Source of the DNA: an uncultured Succinatimonas sp.
GTDB lineage: Bacteria; Pseudomonadota; Gammaproteobacteria; Enterobacterales; Succinivibrionaceae
Length of the DNA stretch: 17,243 nucleotides
NCBI GenBank assembly: GCA_937880335.1
Contig: CALFLJ010000179.1
Coordinates: 1-17,243, forward strand
Direction: 5' to 3'
Numbering within the stretch: the stretch's first letter is position 1; each line of letters starts with the position of its first letter. Both the position numbers and the translations under genes were made by a program. Shown here piece after piece: positions 1 through 6,112 of this stretch. The notes under the pieces were generated by a model. The model saw nothing but the letters and a program-made list of their open reading frames with translations, searched no databases and had not been told where the DNA came from.

Positions 1-37
1 CTTACTATTACAGTCTCTTTGTCCTTTGCATTTATTT

Positions 38-51
38 ATGATGTAAATCAA
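38..51 (+). promoter_or_regulatory. FNR-box-like site upstream of first BOF gene
   Basis: The 14-mer ATGATGTAAATCAA matches the FNR consensus TTGAT-N4-ATCAA at 9 of the 10 specified bases (first base A instead of T). If it works as a class II activator site centred at -41.5, transcription would begin near position 86, with an AT-rich -10 around 74-80, leaving a leader of about 70 nt before the BOF start at 159. CRP sites have a related half-site, so CRP is an alternative. The match is seen in the sequence; the function is inferred. Confidence 0.45.
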
Positions 52-158
52 AATTTTTACTTTTAATTTACAATTATTTTAAATCTTATATTTTTCTAAT
101 CTTATTCTAAGTTTTAGAGTCTAAACTTAAAACAAGATAATTTCTTTTGGAGAAAAAT

Positions 159-662
159 ATGAATAAATTTACTCAAATAATGATCATCACAACTTTAGCG
201 TTTGGCGTAGCTTTAAGTGCAAATGCTGCAAATACAGTTCGTGGATTTGACGATTTAGGACCTAAAGATGAGATAGCTCAGGGACCTGGGGGTTTTTCTG
301 ATGTTATTTATAAAAATATAAAAGAAATAAAAGATAAGGCAAAGGACAAAGAGACTGTAATAGTAAGAGGTAAATTAGTTAAGTATTTTGGAGGAGAGGA
401 CTACGAATTTCAGGATTTAGATAATAAAACTATAGTAGTAAAACTCTCTAATAAAAGAAACTGGTCTTATATTGCAAAAGATGAACCTATTGAAATTGTA
501 GCTTTATATATGAAAAAAATTGGCAAGGATGAGCTTATTGTAAAAAAAGCACGTCCTTTAAGTCCAAAAGACGGATTTATTGATGGATATCGTCATGGCA
601 GACATCAACGTCATTTTGAAGATTGTCCATACTACCATTACGATTGTCCTTACTACAGATAA
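159..662 (+). CDS. Secreted BOF-family (YgiW/YdeI-like OB-fold) protein with a His/Tyr/Cys-rich tail
   Basis: This 167-aa protein has an N-terminal Sec signal peptide (basic MNK start, hydrophobic run, likely cleavage after SANA near residue 23), so it should be periplasmic. Residues about 60-130 match the bacterial OB-fold (BOF) family of YgiW, YdeI and VisP: VIVRG near the first strand, DYEFQD, then NWSYIAKD and IEIVA. Members are linked to stress tolerance, but the function of this one is unknown. I chose ATG 159 rather than an in-frame TTG at 147, because that TTG lies inside the Shine-Dalgarno TTGGAG (147-152), 6 nt upstream. The body is lysine-rich and basic, unlike its acidic paralogue downstream. 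The last 23 residues are unusual, with HGRHQRH followed by two CPYY motifs; this tail is absent from the paralogue and could bind metal (inference). No terminator is visible before the next gene. Confidence 0.85.
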   Translation: MNKFTQIMIITTLAFGVALSANAANTVRGFDDLGPKDEIAQGPGGFSDVIYKNIKEIKDKAKDKETVIVRGKLVKYFGGEDYEFQDLDNKTIVVKLSNKRNWSYIAKDEPIEIVALYMKKIGKDELIVKKARPLSPKDGFIDGYRHGRHQRHFEDCPYYHYDCPYYR

Positions 663-701
663 TATGTAATAAATCAAATCTAACTTAAAAAAAACTAGTA
701 T

Positions 702-716
702 CGATAATTATTATCA
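702..716. promoter_or_regulatory. Fur-box-like palindrome between the two BOF genes
   Basis: The sequence CGATAATTATTATCA matches the 7-1-7 Fur core TGATAAT-N-ATTATCA at every base but the first. The inner GATAAT-T-ATTATC (703-715) is a perfect 6-1-6 inverted repeat. It lies 68 nt upstream of the second BOF start, where a promoter would be expected. The palindrome is seen directly; Fur binding and iron control are inferred. The AT-rich background makes chance matches more likely, but a perfect 6-1-6 of this exact sequence is hard to dismiss. Confidence 0.55.
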
Positions 717-784
717 TTAACGCTAATTTAAGGCTAAGTTTTCATATTTAAAATAAAGAAAAATAAATATTAAAAGGAGTTTTT

Positions 785-1186
785 ATGAACAAATTATCCT
801 GTATTGCTGTTGTCGTATTAGCTACTACAAGTTTAGTCTCAACTCTAAGTTTTGCAGAGCCTAAAAATGTTTCAGGTTTTAACAATAACCAAGCTACCAA
901 TATGGCTCCACAAGGCTTTAATAACGCTCAGGCAAAAACTGTTGCAGAAATATTAGATAATGCAAAAGATCATGATGTTGTAGTTGTACAAGGACGTCTT
1001 ACAGCACACATACATGGCGATAATTACGAGTTTACCGATAAAAATAATGACAAAATTGAAGTAGAACTAGATGATGATAAGGACTGGTCATTTATAAGTA
1101 AAGATCAGAATATCGAGATTGTAGCTGAGGTTGATAAAGATCTTTTACACATAGAACTTGAAGTAATTGACGCTAAAGTTCTATAG
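785..1186 (+). CDS. Secreted BOF-family (YgiW/YdeI-like OB-fold) protein
   Basis: This 133-aa protein starts at ATG 785, with a good Shine-Dalgarno AAGGAG at 774-779. The signal peptide runs through about residue 24 (likely cleavage after SFA), giving a mature periplasmic protein of about 109 residues, typical for the YgiW/NirD/YdeI BOF family. Family landmarks are VVVVQGRL, NYEFTDK, DWSFISKD and IEIVAEV in the second half. It is a clear paralogue of the upstream gene over the OB-fold, but is strongly acidic (runs of Asp/Glu) and lacks the His/Tyr/Cys tail. BOF proteins are associated with tolerance to peroxide, acid, cationic peptides or metals; which applies here cannot be told. The Fur-like palindrome upstream suggests iron- or manganese-responsive expression, possibly independent of the first gene. 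A strong terminator follows 28 nt after the stop. Confidence 0.87.
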   Translation: MNKLSCIAVVVLATTSLVSTLSFAEPKNVSGFNNNQATNMAPQGFNNAQAKTVAEILDNAKDHDVVVVQGRLTAHIHGDNYEFTDKNNDKIEVELDDDKDWSFISKDQNIEIVAEVDKDLLHIELEVIDAKVL

Positions 1187-1214
1187 GAACAAATTAAATT
1201 ACTGACTGCATAAT

Positions 1215-1252
1215 ATCCCCTAATAACTTTAAGGTTTAGGGGATTTTTTTTT
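1215..1252 (+). terminator. Rho-independent terminator of the BOF gene pair
   Basis: A perfect 9-bp stem ATCCCCTAA (1215-1223) / TTAGGGGAT (1236-1244) encloses a 12-nt loop and is followed by an unbroken T tract to 1252. This is a textbook intrinsic terminator and separates the BOF genes from the Fic module. Confidence 0.92.
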
Positions 1253-1497
1253 GACATAGATTGTTTTAAATAGTTTATTACTTACTTTACTTATATAAAT
1301 AATTAAAGTTTCTAAAAAATAATAATAGAATAAAAAATTCTAAAATATAAAACAAAGCTTAATTCGTAATAATATAAAATAATATGTTCTAAACAAGTGA
1401 TGCTAAAGCTCTTTCATTCATTAAGAACAGGCTTTTTATGTTATAATCAAGCCTGTAATTTTATTGAATTTACTGAGCCTTGAGGCCTTTTATATAT
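1253..1497. other. AT-rich intergenic region upstream of the antitoxin, with repeated TTCTAAA motifs
   Basis: No gene is visible in this AT-rich stretch. The heptamer TTCTAAA occurs three times (1310-1316, 1338-1344, 1387-1393), and the middle copy overlaps a perfect inverted repeat TAGAAT-N5-ATTCTA (1326-1342). Together with the repeat around the -10 box these could be operator elements of the toxin-antitoxin promoter, but in such AT-rich DNA they may be chance. Confidence 0.35.
1428..1455 (+). promoter_or_regulatory. Putative antitoxin-toxin promoter with an inverted repeat around the -10 box
   Basis: A consensus -10 hexamer TATAAT (1442-1447) lies inside a perfect 7-bp inverted repeat CAGGCTT (1428-1434) / AAGCCTG (1449-1455). 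No strong -35 is visible at 16-18 nt upstream. Flanking of the -10 by a palindrome is the usual geometry of an autoregulatory operator. The site is about 50 nt upstream of the antitoxin start. Sequence elements are seen; the regulator is unknown. Confidence 0.45.
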
Positions 1498-1656
1498 ATG
1501 TTGCTCGATGAAATAAAAGCCACTTTAGAATTAGAAAATCTACATTTAGAAAAATTTGAAGAACAGCTTTTAACCCAATATGAAAAAGGTTTGATAAGCT
1601 TTAAAGAGTTACAAAACTGTTTGTTAGAATCTATAAATGACATCAAGGCAGCGTGA
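1498..1656 (+). CDS. VbhA/YhfG-like antitoxin of the Fic toxin
   Basis: This small gene encodes 52 aa, directly before fic. Residues 9-14 read TLELEN, an exact match to the Fic inhibitory motif (S/T)xxxE(G/N), whose Glu blocks the ATP gamma-phosphate site in class I Fic toxins. The rest, with QYEKGLISFKELQNCLLESI, resembles the C-terminal half of VbhA-type antitoxins (a predicted three-helix fold rich in Leu, Glu and Lys). ATG 1498 is the only ATG in frame; the nearest Shine-Dalgarno candidate TGAGG (1481-1485) is 12 nt away, a weak signal. Its TGA stop (1654-1656) is in the same frame as fic and is followed by only one ATT codon before the fic TTG start. Identification rests on motif, size and position next to fic; the alternative YhfG family serves the same role. 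Confidence 0.8.
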   Translation: MLLDEIKATLELENLHLEKFEEQLLTQYEKGLISFKELQNCLLESINDIKAA

Positions 1657-1659
1657 ATT

Positions 1660-2256
1660 TTGCAGTTAAAACTAGATCAGGATCCTTACTGCTATCCTAA
1701 AACAGACGTACTTATAAATAAATTTAATATTCGTAATCCAGACAAACTTGAACAAGTTGAACGTGTCATCTGTGGTGCTCGCCTTATTGATCTCTACAAA
1801 AATCCTCTCAAAGGAACTTTTGACTTTAAAAAGCTCAAAAAAATACATTTCCACCTTTTTAACGATATATATGATTGGGCCGGTGAGATTCGCACATGTA
1901 ATATTTCTAAAAAAGATGTGCTATTTTGTAATGCTCAATATATAGAAAGCTCTGCAAAACAAATTTTCTTAAAACTTAAGGAAGAAAACTTTTTAAAAAA
2001 CCTAAGTCAGGAGGAAATTTGTGAAAGAGGAGCCTACTATATGTGCGAGATTAATTGTTTACACCCATTTCGTGAGGGGAATGGTAGAGCTCAGAGAGAA
2101 TTTATGCGCCAATTATTCTTAGAGAATGAATTTAAGCTAAATTATGAGTACACCAATGTTCAAGAAATGATCACAGCATCAGTTGCTGGTATGGTGGGAG
2201 ATTACTCCTTAATGAAAGCAATTTTAAAGCGTTGTACAATGCCAATTCAACCTTAA
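1660..2256 (+). CDS. fic: Fic-domain protein adenylyltransferase (toxin), active-site motif intact
   Basis: This 198-aa protein is of the short Escherichia coli Fic type: DPYCYP near the N-terminus, a DWAGEIRT flap region (residues about 72-79), and the catalytic loop HPFREGNGRAQR at residues 135-146. H135 is the catalytic base, E139 (acidic position) binds Mg2+, and the GNGR anion hole and final Arg are all present. The motif is therefore canonical, unlike the degenerate HPFRVGSGLAQR of E. coli K-12 Fic. Fic enzymes transfer AMP from ATP to protein hydroxyls; bacterial Fic toxins of this group often target DNA gyrase and topoisomerase IV, which is inferred here. No ATG is available until residue 128, so translation must start at TTG 1660 (or ATT 1657), with only AAGG at 1645-1648 as a ribosome site. 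This suggests low, antitoxin-coupled translation. miaB starts 17 nt downstream. Confidence 0.9.
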   Translation: MQLKLDQDPYCYPKTDVLINKFNIRNPDKLEQVERVICGARLIDLYKNPLKGTFDFKKLKKIHFHLFNDIYDWAGEIRTCNISKKDVLFCNAQYIESSAKQIFLKLKEENFLKNLSQEEICERGAYYMCEINCLHPFREGNGRAQREFMRQLFLENEFKLNYEYTNVQEMITASVAGMVGDYSLMKAILKRCTMPIQP

Positions 2257-2273
2257 TTTATAAGATATTTAAA

Positions 2274-3638
2274 ATGACCGATACCTTTAAAATAGATCTT
2301 AAAGATAAACCATTAATGCAAAATGGCACCTTCTATGTAGCTGTTTTTGGCTGTCAGATGAATGTTTATGATGGCGATAGAATTCGTGATCTACTACAGG
2401 CCTCAGGTTTTGTTGAAGTTGCAGAACCTCAACTGGCCAAAATAGTCGTTTTTGTCACCTGCGCAGTACGAGCAAAAGCTGAAAACAGAGTTTTTAAACA
2501 GATAGAAACATGGACTCATCAAGGACTTATAAAAAAAGATACCATAATTGCCTTAGGTGGTTGTGTAGGATCTGAGCTTGGAGAAAAACTCGTATTACAA
2601 AATAAAAAAATAAATATTGTATTTGGACCTAGAACTGTACACAGACTTCCCTCTCTTATAAGTAAATTTATAAGCTCAGGTAAAAGCTGTGTTGATGTTG
2701 AGGCAAGCTCTCTTGATAAATTTGATGCTCTTCCCTCACCAGGTGCCCGAGGCTTCTCGGCCTTTGTTACCATTATGGAAGGATGCTCGAACAAGTGCAC
2801 CTACTGTATTGTTCCATACACAAGAGGTGAGGAAATCTCCCGTCCTGTAGAAGATATTTTAAATGAATGCCGTGAATATCTAAACAACGGGGTTAAGGAA
2901 ATACACCTTCTAGGACAGAATGTTAATTCCTATCATGGGATTTTTAAAGACGGAAGTGAATGCGATTTTGCCACCTTACTTTATGAAGTTGCAGCTTTGC
3001 CTAATGTAAAAAGAATTCGCTTTACCACATCAAACCCAATGGATTTTACAGATGACATTGTAAAAGCAATAAAAGATCTGCCTGTAATTTCCGATCAGAT
3101 ACATGTTCCTATTCAAAGTGGTTCTGACAGAATATTAGGTCTGATGCACAGACGCTATACAGTAGAAGAATATAAGACTTTAGTTAAAAAATTAAGAGAG
3201 GCCCGTCCAAGCGTGCTCATTTCTTCAGATTTTATTGTTGGTTTCCCAGGAGAGAGTGATGACGACTTTGAGGAGACAATGAAAGCTGTAAAAGAAATTG
3301 CTTTTGATCAAAGTTTCTCCTTTATTTATTCTAAACGACCAGGAACTCCTGCTGCAGAATACCCTGACGACACAAGCTTTGAAATAAAACAACAAAGACT
3401 TTATCGACTTCAGGACGAACTTGAGAAAAGCACACAAAGAAACGGACAGGCTCTTATTGGATCTGTACAAGAGGGCTTAGTTGAAGGCATCTCAAGAAAA
3501 GATGAAAGCGAGCTTAAATCTAGAGCCTCAAATGGTCGAATTACAGTATTTAAAGGAAATAAAGACTTAATAGGTCAAATGGTTAAAGTAAAAATTACAG
3601 GTGTGATTGCTCACACTTTAAGAGCGGAAATTATATAA
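2274..3638 (+). CDS. miaB: tRNA-2-methylthio-N6-dimethylallyladenosine synthase MiaB
   Basis: This 454-aa radical SAM methylthiotransferase converts i6A37 to ms2i6A37 in tRNAs reading UNN codons. The UPF0004 domain has its three cluster ligands C27 (GCQMN), C63 (VTCAVR) and C97 (GGCVGSE). The radical SAM motif CSNKCTYC supplies C171, C175 and C178, followed by PYTRGEE, and a C-terminal TRAM domain occupies roughly the last 65 residues. Length and order match the family. The usual Asn before Cys2 (NTC) is replaced by Val. I chose ATG 2274; an in-frame TTG at 2232 overlaps fic and is unlikely, and ATG 2316 is possible because E. coli MiaB begins only a few residues before its first Cys. No clear Shine-Dalgarno is visible. 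phoH begins 1 nt after the stop. Confidence 0.94.
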   Translation: MTDTFKIDLKDKPLMQNGTFYVAVFGCQMNVYDGDRIRDLLQASGFVEVAEPQLAKIVVFVTCAVRAKAENRVFKQIETWTHQGLIKKDTIIALGGCVGSELGEKLVLQNKKINIVFGPRTVHRLPSLISKFISSGKSCVDVEASSLDKFDALPSPGARGFSAFVTIMEGCSNKCTYCIVPYTRGEEISRPVEDILNECREYLNNGVKEIHLLGQNVNSYHGIFKDGSECDFATLLYEVAALPNVKRIRFTTSNPMDFTDDIVKAIKDLPVISDQIHVPIQSGSDRILGLMHRRYTVEEYKTLVKKLREARPSVLISSDFIVGFPGESDDDFEETMKAVKEIAFDQSFSFIYSKRPGTPAAEYPDDTSFEIKQQRLYRLQDELEKSTQRNGQALIGSVQEGLVEGISRKDESELKSRASNGRITVFKGNKDLIGQMVKVKITGVIAHTLRAEII

Positions 3639-3639
3639 A

Positions 3640-4746
3640 ATGGGCAAATTTATAGCAGAGGATTTTGTTTTAGAGCCTTGTGACAAAGAGCGCTTAGCTT
3701 ATTTCGTTGGACCTGAGGACGATAATTTAAAACAGGTTGAGCGCCGTTTAGGAGTTAAAATTTCTTATAGTGGAGCTCATTTTAAAGTTGAAGGTGAGAC
3801 TCATAAAACACGATGCGCAGTAGGGCTATTAAAATCACTCTACCTTGAGACACAGCCTATAAAAGCACAAAAACATCCTCAAGAGCTTGACCCGCAAAAG
3901 GTTCATTTGGCAATCACTGAAGCTACGCATATTGAGCAGGATGATCTTGACTATTCTAAAAAGAAAATAAATGCAGAAATTTCACACCTTTATCATGAAG
4001 CTGCCAACTTTAAAACTAAACGAGGTTTTGTTAAAGCGCGTAGTGAAAATCAGACTGACTATATTCATAAAATTAACGCTACTGATATCTGCTTTGGTGT
4101 AGGTCCCGCAGGCACAGGCAAAACCTACCTTGCAGTAGCAGCTGCAGTTGATGCTCTTGAACGCAATGAGGTAAGACGCATTATTCTTACAAGACCTGCA
4201 GTTGAAGCTGGAGAGAAACTAGGTTTCCTACCTGGAGATTTGTCGCAAAAGGTAGATCCATATTTAAGACCTCTTTATGATGCTTTGTTTGAGCTTTTAG
4301 GTTTTGAAAAAGTAGAAAAACTCATTGAGAAACAGATTATAGAAATAGCGCCTTTGGCCTATATGAGAGGTCGTACCTTAAATGATAGCTTCATCATTTT
4401 AGACGAGGCGCAAAATACCACTATAGAACAGATGAAAATGTTCTTAACACGTATAGGCTTTAATTCTCATGCTGTAATCACAGGAGATCCCTCTCAGATA
4501 GATTTACCTCGTAACATTAAATCTGGTTTAAAACATGCTATTGATGTTTTAAAAGGAATTGACGAAATTGGATTTACATTTTTCCAATCTTCTGATGTGG
4601 TAAGACATCCTGTTGTAGCTTTAATTGTTAATGCTTACGATAAATACGATAAAGAACACAACAATAAGGAATCGTATAACAATAATAAAAATTATTCCTC
4701 TAAAGAAAATCAAGAATCGATTTCCATTAATGTCAAAGAAGACTAA
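3640..4746 (+). CDS. ybeZ: PhoH-like ATPase YbeZ
   Basis: This 368-aa PhoH-family P-loop NTPase has Walker A GPAGTGKT at residues 155-162, LTRPAVEAGEKLGFLPGD at 183-200, Walker B FIILDEAQ at 251-258 and a sensor-like TGDPSQID at 281-288. An N-terminal KH-like RNA-binding segment (about 15-70) precedes the ATPase core. In Proteobacteria YbeZ is a cytoplasmic partner of the RNase YbeY and is thought to act as an ATP-driven RNA helicase in rRNA metabolism. The gene starts 1 nt after miaB and ends 9 nt before ybeY, so translational coupling is likely. The last 35 residues form a low-complexity Asn/Lys/Ser tail, probably disordered, beyond the conserved core. Confidence 0.95.
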   Translation: MGKFIAEDFVLEPCDKERLAYFVGPEDDNLKQVERRLGVKISYSGAHFKVEGETHKTRCAVGLLKSLYLETQPIKAQKHPQELDPQKVHLAITEATHIEQDDLDYSKKKINAEISHLYHEAANFKTKRGFVKARSENQTDYIHKINATDICFGVGPAGTGKTYLAVAAAVDALERNEVRRIILTRPAVEAGEKLGFLPGDLSQKVDPYLRPLYDALFELLGFEKVEKLIEKQIIEIAPLAYMRGRTLNDSFIILDEAQNTTIEQMKMFLTRIGFNSHAVITGDPSQIDLPRNIKSGLKHAIDVLKGIDEIGFTFFQSSDVVRHPVVALIVNAYDKYDKEHNNKESYNNNKNYSSKENQESISINVKED

Positions 4747-4755
4747 GGTTTTAGT

Positions 4756-5226
4756 ATGAATGTAAATATAGACTTACAAAACGCCTTAGAAAAAGACGTC
4801 GATTTACCTAAAATTGAAACTTTTGAAAAATGGGCTTATGAAGCTTTAACTTTAGGCGGAAGAAAGGATGACTGTGAACTTACCATTCGCTTTGTAGAAA
4901 GTAAGGAAATTAAGGAGCTAAATGCCGCTTATCGCAATATAGATAAACCAACAAACATACTTTCATTCCCATTTGAATGCCCTCAAGGAATAACATTACC
5001 ATTAATTGGTGACTTAATTATTTGCTATGATGTTCTGGAAAAAGAAGCCATAACACAAAACAAAACATTAGAAGAACACTTAGCACATCTAATTGTCCAT
5101 GGTTGTCTTCACCTTTTAGGTTATGATCATATAGAAGATGAAGATGCAAAAATAATGGAACCATTAGAGGTTAGAGCTGTTGAACTTTTAGGCTATCCTA
5201 ATCCATATAAAGACGACGAATACTAA
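4756..5226 (+). CDS. ybeY: Endoribonuclease YbeY (16S rRNA 3'-end maturation)
   Basis: This 156-aa zinc metalloendoribonuclease has the family signature HGCLHLLGYDH, in which H115, H119 and H125 bind the metal. It also has the conserved AAYRNIDKPTNILSFPFE segment (R60 corresponds to the essential arginine of E. coli YbeY). The enzyme takes part in 16S rRNA 3'-end processing and 70S ribosome quality control in the cytoplasm. The length equals the family norm. The start ATG has AAGG (4745-4748) overlapping the phoH stop at a good distance, so expression is probably coupled to ybeZ, its functional partner. corC starts 6 nt downstream. Confidence 0.96.
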   Translation: MNVNIDLQNALEKDVDLPKIETFEKWAYEALTLGGRKDDCELTIRFVESKEIKELNAAYRNIDKPTNILSFPFECPQGITLPLIGDLIICYDVLEKEAITQNKTLEEHLAHLIVHGCLHLLGYDHIEDEDAKIMEPLEVRAVELLGYPNPYKDDEY

Positions 5227-5232
5227 CTTACC

Positions 5233-6102
5233 ATGCAAGAACATAAGGAAAACAATAATAAGCGCGAGCATTTATTCTCTCGCTTTTTACGTTCATTAAA
5301 ACCTCAGGATAAAAAAGATTTAGCTGAGGTTATACATGAGGCATCTGAGCGTGAAATTATCAATGAATCCACTGAAGATATGATTTCAGGTGTTTTTGAT
5401 ATTGCACGTTTGAGAGTAAACGATGTGATGATTCCAAGATCAGAGATAGTTACTATAAATGTCTCAAGTTCACTTATTGAAGTGATTTCTATAATTGACA
5501 AATACGGACACTCAAGATATCCGGTAATCTCTGAGGATAAGGATCATGTTGCAGGCATTTTAATGGCTAAGGATTTATTACCCTACGCTTGCGGTCTAAA
5601 AAAGCTTGAAGGAGGAATTCGTTCTCTTTTACGTCAAGCTATGATTGTGCCTGAATCAAAACATGTGGATGCTTTACTTGAGGAATTCCAGCAAAAACGT
5701 TTCCATATAGCCATAGTAGTTGATGAATTTGGTGGAGTTTGCGGTCTTGTTACAATTGAGGATATTCTTGAGCTTATAGTAGGCGATATTCAGGATGAAT
5801 ATGAGGTCAATGCTCATGATCCTAATTTCATTGTAGCAACTGCTGAGGAAAATGTATTTAAAGTACAAGGTACAACCCCTATTTTGGACTTTAAAGAATA
5901 CTTTAAAGTAAAACTGCCAGAGGCTGAAGTAGGAACTATTGCGGGCTTAATTTTGCATATTCTAGGTCGCTTTCCTCATCAAGGAGAAACCTTAAGTTTA
6001 GGTAAACTTAACTTTAAAGTAACTAAGGCTTCAACAAAGCAAATCCATGAGCTTGAGGTAACAGTGTCTCCTGATTATGAAGATGAAAATGAGGATATTT
6101 AA
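5233..6102 (+). CDS. corC: CBS-domain protein CorC/YbeX
   Basis: This 289-aa cytoplasmic protein lacks transmembrane segments. Two CBS domains lie at about residues 65-125 (VNDVMIPRSEIVTI) and 130-190 (ending GDIQDEYE), followed by a CorC_HlyC transporter-associated domain at about 203-285 (TTPILDF, EVGTIAGLI). E. coli YbeX/CorC has been linked to Mg2+/Co2+ efflux and, by its operon with ybeZ-ybeY, to ribosome function; CBS domains usually sense adenine nucleotides. The 6-nt gap to ybeY and 10-nt gap to lnt show it belongs to the same transcript. The start ATG 5233 has only a weak Shine-Dalgarno. Nothing is missing against the family's usual length of about 290. Confidence 0.93.
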   Translation: MQEHKENNNKREHLFSRFLRSLKPQDKKDLAEVIHEASEREIINESTEDMISGVFDIARLRVNDVMIPRSEIVTINVSSSLIEVISIIDKYGHSRYPVISEDKDHVAGILMAKDLLPYACGLKKLEGGIRSLLRQAMIVPESKHVDALLEEFQQKRFHIAIVVDEFGGVCGLVTIEDILELIVGDIQDEYEVNAHDPNFIVATAEENVFKVQGTTPILDFKEYFKVKLPEAEVGTIAGLILHILGRFPHQGETLSLGKLNFKVTKASTKQIHELEVTVSPDYEDENEDI

Positions 6103-6112
6103 ATAAAACTAT

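Noticed and set aside
147..158. Longer first BOF start at TTG 147
   Set aside because: This TTG is part of the Shine-Dalgarno TTGGAG for ATG 159, and the signal peptide begins naturally at MNK.
1748..1945. 65-aa open frame overlapping fic in another frame
   Set aside because: The fic frame has a complete active-site motif and homologous N-terminus; the overlapping frame has no recognisable features.
2232..2273. Longer miaB start at TTG 2232, adding 14 residues
   Set aside because: It overlaps the end of fic, the extra residues lack family similarity and no Shine-Dalgarno is seen; ATG 2274 suffices.
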